Of a stretch of DNA of 64,000 nucleotides, positions 26,811 through 36,698 are shown piece after piece (within the stretch, counting starts at the first letter, position 1; each line of letters starts with the position of its first letter). The notes beneath the pieces are model-generated. The model searched no databases and was not told where the DNA came from. It saw only the letters and a list, made by a program, of their open reading frames with translations. This DNA is from Croceimicrobium hydrocarbonivorans (GTDB lineage: Bacteria > Bacteroidota > Bacteroidia > Flavobacteriales > Schleiferiaceae). The stretch covers positions 2,425,501-2,489,500 of the forward strand of contig NZ_CP060139.1 in NCBI RefSeq assembly GCF_014524565.1, written 5' to 3'. A program made the position numbers and the translations under genes.

Positions 26811-26818
26811 TACCTTTG
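26811..26818 (+). promoter_or_regulatory. -7 box TACCTTTG upstream of gldC
   Basis: An exact TAnnTTTG match 14 bp before the gldC ATG, in the 63-bp gldB-gldC gap. It suggests gldC has its own promoter in addition to any gldB read-through. The -33 element is unclear. Confidence 0.45.
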
Positions 26819-26832
26819 CCAAAAATTTGAAT

Positions 26833-27174
26833 ATGGCAGTAGCGCATCGCTCCGATATAAACTTGAACATTGGTCTGGACGAAAATCGGGTTCCCGAGGA
26901 AATGACCTGGTCTGCCGCCGACAGTGGCGTAGAAAACTCGAAAACCAAGGCAGCGATGATCTCCATTTGGGATGAAAAAGCGCAAGAGACTTTACGCATT
27001 GACCTTTGGACCAAGGATATGCCCTTGGATCAAATGAAGAAATACATTCACCAAAACATTATGGCCTTAGCCGATACCCTGGAGCGTGCCGGGGGTGAGG
27101 CTGATTATGCCAAGGACTTACGAGAGTATGCCCTGGATTTAGGTGAGAAAATGAATGTTCTGAAGCGCGGTTAA
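26833..27174 (+). CDS. gldC: Gliding-motility protein GldC
   Basis: A 113-aa soluble protein starting [21 protein letters not shown], with PEEMTWSA and the C-terminal helix pair typical of GldC ([26 protein letters not shown]). A TTG-initiated form two codons longer is possible, but ATG 26833 fits the family. GldC increases gliding efficiency; its mechanism is not known. It ends overlapping the convergent engB gene by 4 nt. Confidence 0.93.
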   Translation: MAVAHRSDINLNIGLDENRVPEEMTWSAADSGVENSKTKAAMISIWDEKAQETLRIDLWTKDMPLDQMKKYIHQNIMALADTLERAGGEADYAKDLREYALDLGEKMNVLKRG

Positions 27175-27776
27175 TTCACTTCTAATTTTCGATTGATCTC
27201 AGCGATATAGCTGAGGATTTCTGTTTTGCCAGCTCCGGTTTCTGCTGAAGTGGCAAAATAAACGGGTATCTCAGCCCAGCTTTCCAGCATCTTTTTGTGA
27301 TAGGTATGAAGGTTCTTATTGAGCTGATTGGACTTAAGCTTATCAATCTTGGTGTAAACCATAGAAAAAGGCACTTGGTTTTCGCCTAGCCATTCCATGA
27401 ATTCCAAATCGATTTGCTGAGGAGGAATCCTCGAGTCGATTAGAACGAATAGGTTTATCAGATTAGGACGTTCCAGAATGTAGTCCTCAATCATTTTCTG
27501 GAATTTTTGACGGGAGTTCTTGCTCACCTTGGCGTAGCCATATCCGGGTAGATCTACTAAGTACCAGGTCTCATCCACAATAAAGTGATTGATTAATTGA
27601 GTTTTTCCTGGTTTTGAAGAAGTGTGGGCCAGCTTTTTATTATTCGCCAGGCAATTGATCAAACTGCTCTTACCCACATTAGAACGACCAATAAAGGCGT
27701 ATTCGGGCTTTTTGTCTTGAGGGCACTTGGCAATATTGGTATTGCTGATTACGAATTCGACCTGCTTAATTTCCAT
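27171..27776 (-). CDS. engB: Ribosome biogenesis GTP-binding protein YihA/YsxC/EngB
   Basis: The open frame runs to 27806, but [19 protein letters not shown] at 27776 is the family start and leaves a -7 box just upstream; this gives 201 aa. G1 is [13 protein letters not shown]3 [12 protein letters not shown]4 TKIDKL, G5 SAETGAGK. These identify EngB, needed for 50S assembly. It is convergent with gldC. Confidence 0.96.
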   Translation of the reverse strand: MEIKQVEFVISNTNIAKCPQDKKPEYAFIGRSNVGKSSLINCLANNKKLAHTSSKPGKTQLINHFIVDETWYLVDLPGYGYAKVSKNSRQKFQKMIEDYILERPNLINLFVLIDSRIPPQQIDLEFMEWLGENQVPFSMVYTKIDKLKSNQLNKNLHTYHKKMLESWAEIPVYFATSAETGAGKTEILSYIAEINRKLEVN

Positions 27777-27780
27777 GCGG

Positions 27781-27788
27781 CAAAGGTA
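27781..27788 (-). promoter_or_regulatory. -7 box TACCTTTG upstream of engB
   Basis: An exact TAnnTTTG match on the minus strand, 4 bp before the chosen ATG, implying a very short leader. It supports choosing 27776 over the longer frame start at 27806, which would lie upstream of the box. Confidence 0.45.
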
Positions 27789-28256
27789 GGCATGATAAAG
27801 AATCATTGACTCGAAAATCCGAAATCCTAAAAATTAGAACCCTAAGCTAGTTATTAGACGTGAAATTGACCCTCGGAATTTAGTGGGGAAGAGTTTAAAA
27901 TGGAATATTTTAATGCTTGAAAATTGAGTTTTAGGAAAAATATTAGGGTCTTCAAAATGACATAAAATTCAAGAATAGAATTTGCGATACTGGTAAATTT
28001 TAAGGGTTTTGGTTTTTTTGTTGAAGAAAATTTGATAATGTAATTTTAATTTAAACTGTCAAGAAATTAGGGTTTTAGAATTTAGTATTGGGTGTTAAGC
28101 CTAGTTTGTGCTTAATGTGATGGTAAATTTATTATAGCACTATTTGTGTTAATTAATTGTTTGATTTAATGAACTTTAAGTTCAAAATTTGGGTAAAATA
28201 AATATTGACTTAAAATTCATTTTTAGCTAGGTTTAGACAAATCAAAAATTAGAACA
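27789..28256. other. AT-rich intergenic region without a recognisable gene
   Basis: About 470 bp, markedly richer in A/T than its surroundings, with many short oligo-A/T tracts and no open frame of useful length on either strand. I see no hairpin or repeat strong enough to name. It may hold the promoter of the lipoprotein gene at 28257; tttgtgcttaatgtgatgg followed by taaattta (about 28107-28133) is a loose -33/-7 candidate. Confidence 0.5.
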
Positions 28257-28910
28257 ATGCAAAGGAATGTGTACTTAGTCGCTGTGTTGATGTTTAGCCT
28301 CCTATTAACGCAATGCGGTAAAAATGAAACTTGGCAGGGAACAAGTAAACAAGGGGTCGAATTAAAGGAGAGCGATTTTAAGCTTTCTATGAAGAATGGG
28401 ACTTTTCAGGAATACTTGGTGGTTCCGGATGCTACTTGTGGAACAGAGTCGGGTATTAAAGCCAGTCCACAATATTTTTTCAGTGCATGCGCTGCAGGTG
28501 AATTGCGGATGTTCATCTTGGGTGAGCAAGAACAAGAAATTGCCAATGCTTCGCAGGTCTTGAATTGGATGACAAGTGAATTTGGAACCTATACCAAGGA
28601 TCTGAAGTACTATATGGAAGAGCAGTATGCGGTTTCCGATTATCTGATTCAGCAGATGAACATTGCTACCGGTGACGGTTTTTTTGGAGTGATTTTCAAA
28701 GTGAATACTTCCAATGGAGATGAAGTTTCGGTACTGGTATCGAATGTGTCTGAAGGTATTCGCAATGTGGTAGATTGTTTTGGCTCTTGCAGCGATGAAA
28801 GCAGAGATTGCGCAGAACGCTGGGTGATGGCCACTCCTCCCTATGCCGAATGTACTTGCCAGGGAGATGATTGCCGGATGAATGTTTGGCCAATGATTGG
28901 GGAGGAATAG
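28257..28910 (+). CDS. Hypothetical lipoprotein with Cys-rich tail
   Basis: A 217-aa protein with lipoprotein signal MQRNVYLVAVLMFSLLLTQC. The body has no recognisable domain. The last 55 residues are Cys-rich: CFGSCSDESRDCAERW and AECTCQGDDCRMNVW give seven cysteines, plus CGTESG and FFSACAAG earlier, suggesting disulphides or a metal site. It stands alone downstream of a long AT-rich region. Function unknown. Confidence 0.75.
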   Translation: MQRNVYLVAVLMFSLLLTQCGKNETWQGTSKQGVELKESDFKLSMKNGTFQEYLVVPDATCGTESGIKASPQYFFSACAAGELRMFILGEQEQEIANASQVLNWMTSEFGTYTKDLKYYMEEQYAVSDYLIQQMNIATGDGFFGVIFKVNTSNGDEVSVLVSNVSEGIRNVVDCFGSCSDESRDCAERWVMATPPYAECTCQGDDCRMNVWPMIGEE

Positions 28911-29071
28911 AAATGGGCTCCTCCTAAAGAAATGCAAAGTGGGAAGGGTAGCATGAGCCCTTTTATAGCCGTCGGATAAAGGTGTTTAGCAACAATACTT
29001 TTTGTTCGGCGGCTTTCCAGTTTTAGGGAACCAGGTTCTTTGTCAATGCTTAGCTTAGTACCTTAGCGAAA

Positions 29072-29773
29072 ATGACCATGGTTATGCGCAGTATCTACTT
29101 TTTAGGTTTCATTTTATGGGCTTGTGCTAAGGGGACTGCACCGGACTCTGTACCATCAAATACCCAGAATAGCTTTTCCTATCTGGCTTTGGGGGATTCC
29201 TATACAATTGGTACCGCCATTGGGGAAGATAGCTCCTATTCGGCCCTATTGGTTGATTCTTTGGAGGGGGCTCCTTCCCAGTATACTGTGGAGTACCAAG
29301 TGGTAGCCAAGAATGGCTGGACTACCCAGGACCTTATTCAAGGGATGGCCAAAGCTGATTTAGATACGACTTATGATTTGGTGACGCTCCTGATCGGAGT
29401 GAATAATCAATATCAAGGTCGGAGCCTAGAGGAGTATAAACAAGAGTTCTTGCAGATTGTAAATCAAGCTAATGCACTGGCAAAGAAGGGTTATGCCTCC
29501 ATGCTGGTGATTAGCATCCCCGATTGGGGTCAAAGTCCGGCAGGCAGTGGGAGTCGTGCTCAGATTTCCGCGGAGATTGATGCATTTAATCAAGCGCAAA
29601 AAGGCATTTGTGATAGCCTCGCCATTCAGTTTGTGGATATCACCGATTTGAGTCGAAAAGACCCTAATTCGGAGGCTTGGATTGCTAATGATGGTCTGCA
29701 TTTTTCCAGAGCCATGCATCAATTATGGATGCGAAAAATCTACCCTTTTAGCCATGCCCTTTTACAGGATTAG
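29072..29773 (+). CDS. SGNH/GDSL hydrolase lipoprotein
   Basis: A 233-aa protein. YLALGDSYTIG is block I with the nucleophile Ser; LLIGVNNQYQG is block III (GxN); NDGLHFSRAMHQLW is block V with the catalytic Asp-x-x-His. Three in-frame ATGs lie at 29072, 29078 and 29084; the last gives the cleanest lipoprotein signal (MRSIYFLGFILWAC), so the true start may be 29084. It is an esterase/lipase or deacetylase anchored at a membrane, with unknown substrate. The downstream gene overlaps it by 20 nt. Confidence 0.87.
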   Translation: MTMVMRSIYFLGFILWACAKGTAPDSVPSNTQNSFSYLALGDSYTIGTAIGEDSSYSALLVDSLEGAPSQYTVEYQVVAKNGWTTQDLIQGMAKADLDTTYDLVTLLIGVNNQYQGRSLEEYKQEFLQIVNQANALAKKGYASMLVISIPDWGQSPAGSGSRAQISAEIDAFNQAQKGICDSLAIQFVDITDLSRKDPNSEAWIANDGLHFSRAMHQLWMRKIYPFSHALLQD

Positions 29774-30857
29774 CCCATTTTTATTGGGTCTTGGTCTTTC
29801 ATTTTCGCTCTCCTTAAAGGCGCAGAGCCCTATTTCGTTTCAGGCCGAAGCCGAATATGGTTTTTTGTTTTTGCATAGTCAGGATGTAGCTCCAATCGGG
29901 CAATCCTATCCTTCTGCTTTTGGTTTGAGTGTTCAGCGCTGGCTCTTGACCGAAAAACATTGGGAAAATTGCTTTTGCTATCCTCGCTTGGGCTTGAGCC
30001 TTGCTATTCATAATTATGATAATCCGGAAGTCTTGGGTTATGGGCTGCCCGTCTATGGTTTTTTAGAGCCCTGGTACAAGATTGGCGGATCCTGGTATTT
30101 TAATTTAAGAGCTTCGGTAGGTTTAATTTATTTGAGCCAACCTTATGATGCTCTTGAGAATCCTTTGAATTATAGTTACTCATTGCCAGTGAGCGCCTAT
30201 TTGGTATTAGGCTTGGGTACTGCCTATCAGTTTAATGATCATTGGCGAATGTCGCTGCAAGCTCGATACAATCATTCCAGTAATGGAGGGGTGAGGGAGC
30301 CGAATAAGGGTTTAAATTATCCCACCTTGGCTGTGGGACTTGATTATAGCATTGTATCCATAATGCCTCAGGCGAAAGCCAAACAAGCATTTGACCCTAA
30401 GAATCGCAAAAAACTCCTGAGCTTACACGGGATTTTAGCCGCTAAAGCGGGAGGAATGGTGGGGGAAGGAGTAGATGAACGCGAGGTGACCTATTTGGTT
30501 TCCGGCGCGGCTTTGCGGTATTCGCATCAGATTGCCCGAACCTCGGCTTTAATTCTCGAAACAGAATGGATTAGCAATTTGGCTTATCGCAAACAAATTG
30601 AGCGACAAGGTGGAAGGCAAAGTCATCAGCAATGGGGCTTAGAATTGGGCCATGAGTTTATATTGGGGAAATTCACCTTTAGTCAGGCTGCGGGCTTTTA
30701 TCTTTTTAAGGAATACGGTGCCGCTGCTTCATGGTATCAGCGTTATACCTTGCTGTATAGGCCGCTGCCAGGTTTGGCATTAGGGCCGGGTTTAAAAGCC
30801 CATGCAAATGTGGCGGAATTTCTGGATTTTAGAATTGTTTATGAGCTAAGGCTGTGA
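29754..30857 (+). CDS. Acyloxyacyl hydrolase (PagL-like) outer-membrane protein
   Basis: The frame opens at 29682, but ATG 29754 begins the signal peptide MPFYRISPFLLGLGLSFSLSLKA, giving 367 aa. HWRMSLQARYNHSSNGGVREPNKGLNYPTLAVGL has the His-Ser arrangement (NHSSNG) of PagL-type lipid A 3-O-deacylases. The barrel N-terminus (YGFLFLHSQDV) and LGLSLAIHNYDNPEVLGYG also fit this family. The protein is longer than enterobacterial PagL, with a second barrel-like half (residues 215-367). It may remodel lipid A; activity is inferred. Confidence 0.7.
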   Translation: MPFYRISPFLLGLGLSFSLSLKAQSPISFQAEAEYGFLFLHSQDVAPIGQSYPSAFGLSVQRWLLTEKHWENCFCYPRLGLSLAIHNYDNPEVLGYGLPVYGFLEPWYKIGGSWYFNLRASVGLIYLSQPYDALENPLNYSYSLPVSAYLVLGLGTAYQFNDHWRMSLQARYNHSSNGGVREPNKGLNYPTLAVGLDYSIVSIMPQAKAKQAFDPKNRKKLLSLHGILAAKAGGMVGEGVDEREVTYLVSGAALRYSHQIARTSALILETEWISNLAYRKQIERQGGRQSHQQWGLELGHEFILGKFTFSQAAGFYLFKEYGAAASWYQRYTLLYRPLPGLALGPGLKAHANVAEFLDFRIVYELRL

Positions 30858-30870
30858 GCGTTTCATTCCG

Positions 30871-30878
30871 TAATTTTG
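30871..30878 (+). promoter_or_regulatory. -7 box TAATTTTG upstream of the OmpH-like gene
   Basis: An exact TAnnTTTG match 17 bp before the ATG at 30896, in a 38-bp gap. No clear -33 element. Confidence 0.4.
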
Positions 30879-30895
30879 CAGAAAATTAATTATCC

Positions 30896-31498
30896 ATGAA
30901 GAATCGGGCTTTCCGTTTAAGTCTTTTGGCCGTGGCCAGTGCAAGTATTATCAGTGTAAGTTGTAATGAGGCTCAGTCAGCTAGCACGCCTGCCAGTCAG
31001 CCTAAATCTGAGGGATCTGGTATCTCTATGGCTTATGTGCACAGCGATTCTCTTTTAGCTAAGTACGAATTACATCAGATGTACAAAAGCCAGTTGGAAG
31101 AGAAAGCAAAAGAGATTGAAAGCGAATTGCAGCGTCGCAGCGCCCTATTTCAGGAGAATGTAGCCAACTTTGAGAAAAGTGCCGGATCTATGTCTCAAGC
31201 TCAAATTCAACAAGAGCAAATGGAGTTGCAGCAATTGCAGCAAAACTTGATGCGTTACCGCGATGAGCGTGGTCAGGAATTAGCCGATGAAGAGCAAGGT
31301 CTCAATGAGTTAATTATGGCAGATATGGATAGCATTCTGAAGATTATTCAGGAGCGCGAGGGTTATGATTTTATTTTCAGTTATGGACCCGCTTCTGAGC
31401 TTTTGCTAGCCAACCCCGCTTACGATATTACCGATATAGTAGTAAAGGATCTTAATGAAGCTTATCAAAAAAATAAAGCCTCTAAGAAGGAGGACTAA
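30896..31498 (+). CDS. OmpH/Skp-family periplasmic chaperone, lipoprotein-like
   Basis: A 200-aa protein with N-terminal signal MKNRAFRLSLLAVASASIISVSC ending at a lipobox-like Cys. MAYVHSDSLLAKYELHQMY begins the OmpH domain, and residues about 60-130 form a Glu/Gln-rich coiled coil (the Skp tentacle). The ending RDYDFIFSYG-like stretch (EGYDFIFSYGPASELLLANPAYDITDIV) is the standard OmpH C-terminus. Skp-type chaperones escort outer-membrane proteins. The possible lipid anchor is unusual for Skp but common in this phylum. Confidence 0.88.
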   Translation: MKNRAFRLSLLAVASASIISVSCNEAQSASTPASQPKSEGSGISMAYVHSDSLLAKYELHQMYKSQLEEKAKEIESELQRRSALFQENVANFEKSAGSMSQAQIQQEQMELQQLQQNLMRYRDERGQELADEEQGLNELIMADMDSILKIIQEREGYDFIFSYGPASELLLANPAYDITDIVVKDLNEAYQKNKASKKED

Positions 31499-31898
31499 GT
31501 CCCTTCTTAGTTGGGCTTTGGCCCTGCTAGTTTTAAGCTTGGTCGCCTGTGAATCAGACGATCCGAGTGAAAACCCTGTGGCTATTCGTGATAAGTATTT
31601 GGGGCAGTGGAATGTTACCGAGAATACCGGTATAAACCACCCCCAATTTTATCAAGTAAACATTGTGGCTGGCGATGCCGATGATGAGATTGTAATCGAA
31701 GGACTCTACAATGAGGTGAACTCCAAGGTGGTAGCCTTAGTGTCGGGAACTCAACTAAGTATTCCTAATCAAAACTCGGCGGGAATAAGCTATGTGGGCA
31801 GTGGAACAGCGAATGCTGATTACTCCCAAATAGCTTTGAGCTTCACGGCCAATGATGGCAGTGGTCCTGATCAGATAGAAGCGGTGCTTGTGCCCTAG
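31455..31898 (+). CDS. Hypothetical lipoprotein overlapping the OmpH gene
   Basis: A 147-aa protein with a basic N-terminus (MKLIKKIKPLRRRTK), then a hydrophobic core and lipobox LVLSLVAC. The mature part starts DDPSENPVAIRDKYLGQWNV, similar in style to lipocalin-like/DUF lipoproteins, with alternating strands. It overlaps the end of the OmpH gene by 44 nt, so the true start might be a later non-ATG codon that still keeps the signal. It ends overlapping the convergent barrel gene by 4 nt. Function unknown. Confidence 0.7.
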   Translation: MKLIKKIKPLRRRTKSLLSWALALLVLSLVACESDDPSENPVAIRDKYLGQWNVTENTGINHPQFYQVNIVAGDADDEIVIEGLYNEVNSKVVALVSGTQLSIPNQNSAGISYVGSGTANADYSQIALSFTANDGSGPDQIEAVLVP

Positions 31899-32638
31899 AA
31901 ACGGATGCGAACGCCGGTGTTTAAGCCGAAGTTAAGTAAGGTTTCACGTGGCCAGCTATAGCCATCAGGGTCAACGATGTCGTTCAAGAGATAGCGTACC
32001 GAACCACGGGCAAAAATTCCGAATTCACTACTTACCCAATAGGTACCCCCTAAAGCAATACCTACCGACCAATTCAGTTTGGTGAGATCCTTATTCAAAT
32101 TGAAAGTTGAATCAGCTGGAGCATTCGGATTGCCATTATAGCTGATCTTTCCATTGTATTGATCCAGGAAATTCATCTCCACCATCGGTACTACCTCCAA
32201 GCTGAAAACATCTGAAATACGGGTAGTGAAATTCACTTTGATAGGAATGGAGAACATGGTGATGTCCACTTCATTATCGGCCAGGAAACTGGGGTTTAAA
32301 GTGTCGAGTACCACATCTTGCCAAGTGTAGCCACCATGAGCTCTCACGATACCTATTCCTAAATGGAAGGAAGGGCCTATTTCATAAAATAGATCCAGGC
32401 CATAATCCAGTTTAAAGGAACCTGTGGCTTTGAACTCTTCAGAATAGGTGTTGAATAAACTATTGGAAGCATCACTATTAATCAACCGCATATCGGTGTA
32501 ATAGGGGTTGAGGTTCAAAGCCAGGTTGAAGCGCGATTTGTTTACATCCGAATCGGTGTAATAGTGAATATCATCATCTACTTGTCCCATCAGGCTTAAG
32601 CCGATGAAAACGAATCCCAGAGTGAAGAGTTTACGCAT
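31895..32638 (-). CDS. Outer-membrane beta-barrel protein
   Basis: A 247-aa protein with signal peptide MRKLFTLGFVFIGLSLMGQ and strands rich in aromatic/glycine alternation (FHLGIGIVRAHGGYTW, WSVGIALGGTYWVSSEFG), ending LNFGLNTGVRIRF with the terminal-aromatic beta-signal. It is an OmpA-like/OMP_b-brl barrel of unknown role. It lies 2 bp downstream of alaS on the same strand. Confidence 0.8.
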   Translation of the reverse strand: MRKLFTLGFVFIGLSLMGQVDDDIHYYTDSDVNKSRFNLALNLNPYYTDMRLINSDASNSLFNTYSEEFKATGSFKLDYGLDLFYEIGPSFHLGIGIVRAHGGYTWQDVVLDTLNPSFLADNEVDITMFSIPIKVNFTTRISDVFSLEVVPMVEMNFLDQYNGKISYNGNPNAPADSTFNLNKDLTKLNWSVGIALGGTYWVSSEFGIFARGSVRYLLNDIVDPDGYSWPRETLLNFGLNTGVRIRF

Positions 32639-32640
32639 CT

Positions 32641-35265
32641 TTATTGTAATAAGGTTTTAGCCTTTGCTAAGGCTTGTTCTATTCCTTCGGGCTTACTGCC
32701 ACCAGCCATAGCAAATCCGGCCTGGCCACCGCCACCGCCACCAATTTCGGCGGCCAATTCTTTAACGAGATTTCCTGCTTTCCAGTCTTTGGAAGCTAAA
32801 ATCGCATCTCCCAAAGCTACAGCAATATTCGCTTTTCCATCATTCTTAGATGCGATTACCGCTGCCAACTGAGGTTTGTCGGCCTTTAATTGGAAGAGGG
32901 CATCCTTAATGCTTTTAGCATCGAGACTGGTTTCTAAAATCAGGCGATCCACGCCATCAATACTTTCAATGGCTTGAGCCCAGGCTTTACGCTCTTGTGC
33001 GGCTTGCGCTTGTTGGAAGGCTTCAACTTGCTTTTTAAGTTGAGCGTTTTCTTCCTTCAATTTCAGCAATCCCGCCAAGGGATCTTTGGGGTTTTTAAGC
33101 TCCTGCTGAAGGCTGCTTAATAAGCTTGCCTTTTCATTTAAATATTGGAGTGCCGCATCTCCGGTGCAAGCTTCAATCCGGCGAATGCCAGCGGCTACTG
33201 CACCTTCGGACATAAGGGTGAATAAGCCAATTTCGCCACTGGCTTGCACGTGAATACCCCCACAAAGTTCAACGCTGTCGCCAAACTTGATTGCCCGAAC
33301 GAGATCTCCATATTTTTCACCGAAAAGAGCTATAGCGCCCATTTCTTTCGCTTCATCCATGGGGATGCTACGGTATTCTTCCAAGGGGAAGTTGGCTCGA
33401 ATTCTTTGGTTTACCAATCTTTCGATTTCGGCTAATTGCTCATCTTCTACCTTACTGAAATGGCTAAAGTCGAAACGCAAGTAATCGGGATTTACCAGTG
33501 AACCTTTTTGTTCTACATGCGTGCCCAAAACTTCGCGGAGTGCCTGATGAAGCAAGTGGGTAGCGGTATGATTGAGGCTGGTGCTCTTTTGACGTTTGCT
33601 GTCGACACGAGCTTTGAATTCGGCCTGAGGATTTTCGGGCAACTTATCACAAAAGTGAATGATTAGCCCATGTTCTTTTTTGGTGTCGTAAATGCTGATT
33701 TCTTCATTTTCGGAAATCAATTTTCCATGATCACCTACTTGTCCACCGCCTTCCGGATAGAAAGGGGTGAGGTTTAATACAATTTGGAAAGACTCCTTAT
33801 TCTTGGCTTTTACCTTGCGATAGCGGGTAATGCGCACTTTGGCTTCTAAATGGTCGTAGCCGATAAATTCCTCGCGATCATCTTCTTCAATCACCACCCA
33901 ATCGCCGGTATCTACCTTAGTGGCAGAACGGGCACGATCTTTTTGCTTTTGCATTTCCGACTCATAAGAGGCAATGTCGAAGCTCATGCCTTCTTCTTTC
34001 AAAATCAAAGCGGTAAGATCCGGTGGGAACCCGAAGGTGTCGTATAATTCAAATACCCGAGCGCCATCTACTGTTTTGCTCTGACTCTCTTGGCGGATTT
34101 GATCCAAGCGGTTAAGGCCTTGCTCCAAAGTGCGCAAGAAGCTTTGCTCTTCTTCCAAAATCACCTTTTCCACCAATTCCTTCTGATCGCGGATTTCAGG
34201 GAAGAACTCCGCCATTTGCTGCGAAAGGATGGGGATTAATTTATGGATAAAGGCCTCTTTCAAATTCAGATAGGAGAAGCCATAGCGAATAGCGCGACGT
34301 AAAATGCGACGGATAACATAGCCCGCCCCATTGTTGGAAGGTAATTGTCCATCCGCAATAGCGAAGGCAACAGCCCGCACGTGGTCAGCAATTACACGTA
34401 GTGCGATATCGCTTTTTTCTGCCGTACCGTAAGTAATGCCGCTTAATTCACTTAAACGAGTAATTAAGGGTTGGAATACATCCGTATCGTAATTGGATTG
34501 CTTGCCTTGCAGGGCCATGCACAAACGCTCGAAGCCCATTCCGGTATCCACGTGTTTGGCTGGAAGCGCTTTTAAGGCACCATCCGCCTGACGGTTAAAT
34601 TCCATGAATACCAGGTTCCAGATTTCCACCACTTGGGGGTGATCTTGATTTACCAGGCTGGCACCTTCTACCTTGGCACGCTCTTCATTGGAGCGTAAAT
34701 CCATATGGATCTCAGAACAAGGTCCACAAGGACCAGTGGCGCCCATTTCCCAGAAATTATCTTTTTTGTTGCCATTTAGGATACGCTCCTGTGGAACATA
34801 GGCTTTCCAGGCATTAGCCGCATCATCGTCGCGCTCCAGGTTTTCGGAGGCATCGCCTTCAAAAACGGTGACATATAAACGCTCTTGGTCGAGGCCATAA
34901 ACTTCAGTGAGGAGTTCCCAAGCCCAGGCAATTGCTTCGGTTTTAAAATAATCACCAAAGCTCCAGTTGCCCAGCATTTCGAACATGGTATGGTGGTAGG
35001 TATCATGACCTACTTCTTCCAAATCATTGTGTTTTCCGCTTACCCGCAAACATTTTTGGGTATCGGTAATTCGGGAGCTGCTGGGTTGACGGTTCCCTAA
35101 AAAGGCTTCTTTAAATTGATTCATCCCGGCATTGGTAAACATCAGGGTGGGATCCCCTTTAATTACCATCGGTGCCGAAGGAACTACTTCGTGTCCCTTA
35201 TTTTGGAAAAAGTCTAAAAATTGCTGGCGAATCTCCTTCGCTGTCCAGGACTTATCTTGAGCCAT
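32641..35265 (-). CDS. alaS: Alanyl-tRNA synthetase
   Basis: An 874-aa enzyme of standard length. The class II catalytic core starts [20 protein letters not shown], with [19 protein letters not shown] and [10 protein letters not shown]. The editing domain has [19 protein letters not shown] (the HxxxH zinc motif) and LCGGIHV (CxxxH), and the C-terminal Gly-rich region [15 protein letters not shown] is typical. It charges tRNA-Ala and edits Ser/Gly mischarging. It heads the minus-strand pair with the barrel gene. Confidence 0.98.
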   Translation of the reverse strand: MAQDKSWTAKEIRQQFLDFFQNKGHEVVPSAPMVIKGDPTLMFTNAGMNQFKEAFLGNRQPSSSRITDTQKCLRVSGKHNDLEEVGHDTYHHTMFEMLGNWSFGDYFKTEAIAWAWELLTEVYGLDQERLYVTVFEGDASENLERDDDAANAWKAYVPQERILNGNKKDNFWEMGATGPCGPCSEIHMDLRSNEERAKVEGASLVNQDHPQVVEIWNLVFMEFNRQADGALKALPAKHVDTGMGFERLCMALQGKQSNYDTDVFQPLITRLSELSGITYGTAEKSDIALRVIADHVRAVAFAIADGQLPSNNGAGYVIRRILRRAIRYGFSYLNLKEAFIHKLIPILSQQMAEFFPEIRDQKELVEKVILEEEQSFLRTLEQGLNRLDQIRQESQSKTVDGARVFELYDTFGFPPDLTALILKEEGMSFDIASYESEMQKQKDRARSATKVDTGDWVVIEEDDREEFIGYDHLEAKVRITRYRKVKAKNKESFQIVLNLTPFYPEGGGQVGDHGKLISENEEISIYDTKKEHGLIIHFCDKLPENPQAEFKARVDSKRQKSTSLNHTATHLLHQALREVLGTHVEQKGSLVNPDYLRFDFSHFSKVEDEQLAEIERLVNQRIRANFPLEEYRSIPMDEAKEMGAIALFGEKYGDLVRAIKFGDSVELCGGIHVQASGEIGLFTLMSEGAVAAGIRRIEACTGDAALQYLNEKASLLSSLQQELKNPKDPLAGLLKLKEENAQLKKQVEAFQQAQAAQERKAWAQAIESIDGVDRLILETSLDAKSIKDALFQLKADKPQLAAVIASKNDGKANIAVALGDAILASKDWKAGNLVKELAAEIGGGGGGQAGFAMAGGSKPEGIEQALAKAKTLLQ

Positions 35266-35371
35266 AGGAATTACACAAGATTGTGTTTATTATATTATTG
35301 CAACTTTGCATTGAGATAGAGCTTTGCAGTAACTTGCAATTCTTCTCAAATGATGGCCAAAATTAAGGAAT

Positions 35372-36343
35372 ATGGCGAAGGTCAAGTACTATTACGACCC
35401 TAAAACACTTTCGTACCGTAAAATTGAAAAGACGCCTGCTTATCGCTTGCGTCGTAGTCTATTTTATCTGACCTCTATCCTTTTGACCAGTGTCTTGCTC
35501 TATATGGTGGCGGATAGTTTTATTGACTCCCCCAAAGAGAAGCGTTTGCGTCGGGAATTGGATAATATGAAGATTCAGTATTCCATCCTCAACGAGCGTT
35601 TTGATCAGGTTTCGGATGTTTTGGATGATCTGCAAGAGCGTGATGATAATATTTACCGGACCATTTTCGAAGCGGAACCGATTCCTAATTCGGTGCGTCA
35701 AGCAGGATTTGGGGGTGCTAATCGCTACAAGAAATTAGAAGGATTTGAAAATTCTGAATTAATTAAATCTACGGCCAGTCGCTTGGATCGTATCACCAAA
35801 GAAGTGTACGTTCAAAGTAAATCTTTCGATGAGATTGTAGAGTTGGCCAAGGATAAATCCGAATTTTTAGCCAGTATTCCAGCTATTCAGCCCGTGGCTA
35901 ACGAGGATCTAAAGCGGATGGCTTCTGGTTATGGATGGCGTACTGACCCCTTTACCAAGACTCGTAAATATCACCATGGTATGGACTTCTCGGCTGAGAC
36001 TGGTACTCCGGTTTATGCTACAGGTGATGGAGAAGTAATTCGTGCAGATAGCAAATCCAGTGGCTTTGGCCGTCATATCCGGATTGATCACGGCTATGGA
36101 TACATTACTATCTATGCCCACTTGAATGATTACAATATTCGTGTTGGTCAAAAAGTGAAGCGTGGCGATTTAATTGGCTTTGTAGGGAATACCGGGCGAT
36201 CACGCGGACCTCACTTGCATTATGAAGTGCATTTGAATGGTGAGCGTTTAAATCCGGTGAACTTCTACTATGGCGAATTAACGGCCGAAGAATTCAGTCG
36301 CTTGATTGAAATGGCCAGTCAAACTAACCAATCCTTTGACTAA
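35372..36343 (+). CDS. M23 family metallopeptidase (membrane-anchored endopeptidase)
   Basis: A 323-aa protein. The N-terminus is cytosolic, with one transmembrane helix at about 28-48 (LFYLTSILLTSVLLYMVAD) and a coiled coil at about 55-95. The LytM domain contains HHGMDFSAETGTPVYATGDG (zinc His and Asp), YGYITIYAHLNDY and RGPHLHYEVHLNG (HxH), so all zinc ligands are present. It should cleave peptidoglycan cross-links in the periplasm, as MepM-like enzymes do. Its stop overlaps the MerR start by one base (TAATG), so the two are coupled. Confidence 0.93.
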   Translation: MAKVKYYYDPKTLSYRKIEKTPAYRLRRSLFYLTSILLTSVLLYMVADSFIDSPKEKRLRRELDNMKIQYSILNERFDQVSDVLDDLQERDDNIYRTIFEAEPIPNSVRQAGFGGANRYKKLEGFENSELIKSTASRLDRITKEVYVQSKSFDEIVELAKDKSEFLASIPAIQPVANEDLKRMASGYGWRTDPFTKTRKYHHGMDFSAETGTPVYATGDGEVIRADSKSSGFGRHIRIDHGYGYITIYAHLNDYNIRVGQKVKRGDLIGFVGNTGRSRGPHLHYEVHLNGERLNPVNFYYGELTAEEFSRLIEMASQTNQSFD

Positions 36344-36693
36344 TGGACGAGGGTTTCGACGAAGAAAAGCGCTATTACAGCATTGGCGAAGTAGCCGCCT
36401 TATTTGAGGTGAATACTTCCTTGATCCGCTTTTGGGAAAAGGAATTTGAGATCCTTAAGCCTAAGAAAAATAAGAAGGGAAACCGCTTGTTTACGCCGCG
36501 GGACTTGCAAAACCTTAAGGTGATTCATCATTTGGTGAAGGAGCGGGGTTTTACCCTCAAAGGCGCGAAAGCCAAGTTGAAGGAGAATCGAGAGGATACT
36601 GCCCGCATTGCGGAGGCGGTAGAAAAGCTGAAGATGATTAAGCAGGCTCTGGGTGAAATTCGCCGGGACCTGGATACAGGCCCCGACGAATAA
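36343..36693 (+). CDS. MerR-family transcriptional regulator
   Basis: A 116-aa protein with a winged-helix DNA-binding region: YYSIGEVAALFEVNTSLIRFWEKEF (helix-turn-helix) and KNKKGNRLFTPRDLQNLKVIHHLV (wing and helix), then a short coiled-coil dimerisation tail. No effector domain or Cys metal site is present, so the signal is unknown. Coupled to the M23 gene, a pairing widely seen in Flavobacteriales, it may regulate envelope functions. Confidence 0.92.
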   Translation: MDEGFDEEKRYYSIGEVAALFEVNTSLIRFWEKEFEILKPKKNKKGNRLFTPRDLQNLKVIHHLVKERGFTLKGAKAKLKENREDTARIAEAVEKLKMIKQALGEIRRDLDTGPDE

Positions 36694-36698
36694 ATGGC

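Noticed and set aside
27789-28256. Small genes or regulatory RNA in the AT-rich gap
   Set aside because: No open frame with supporting features and no stable hairpin could be supported.
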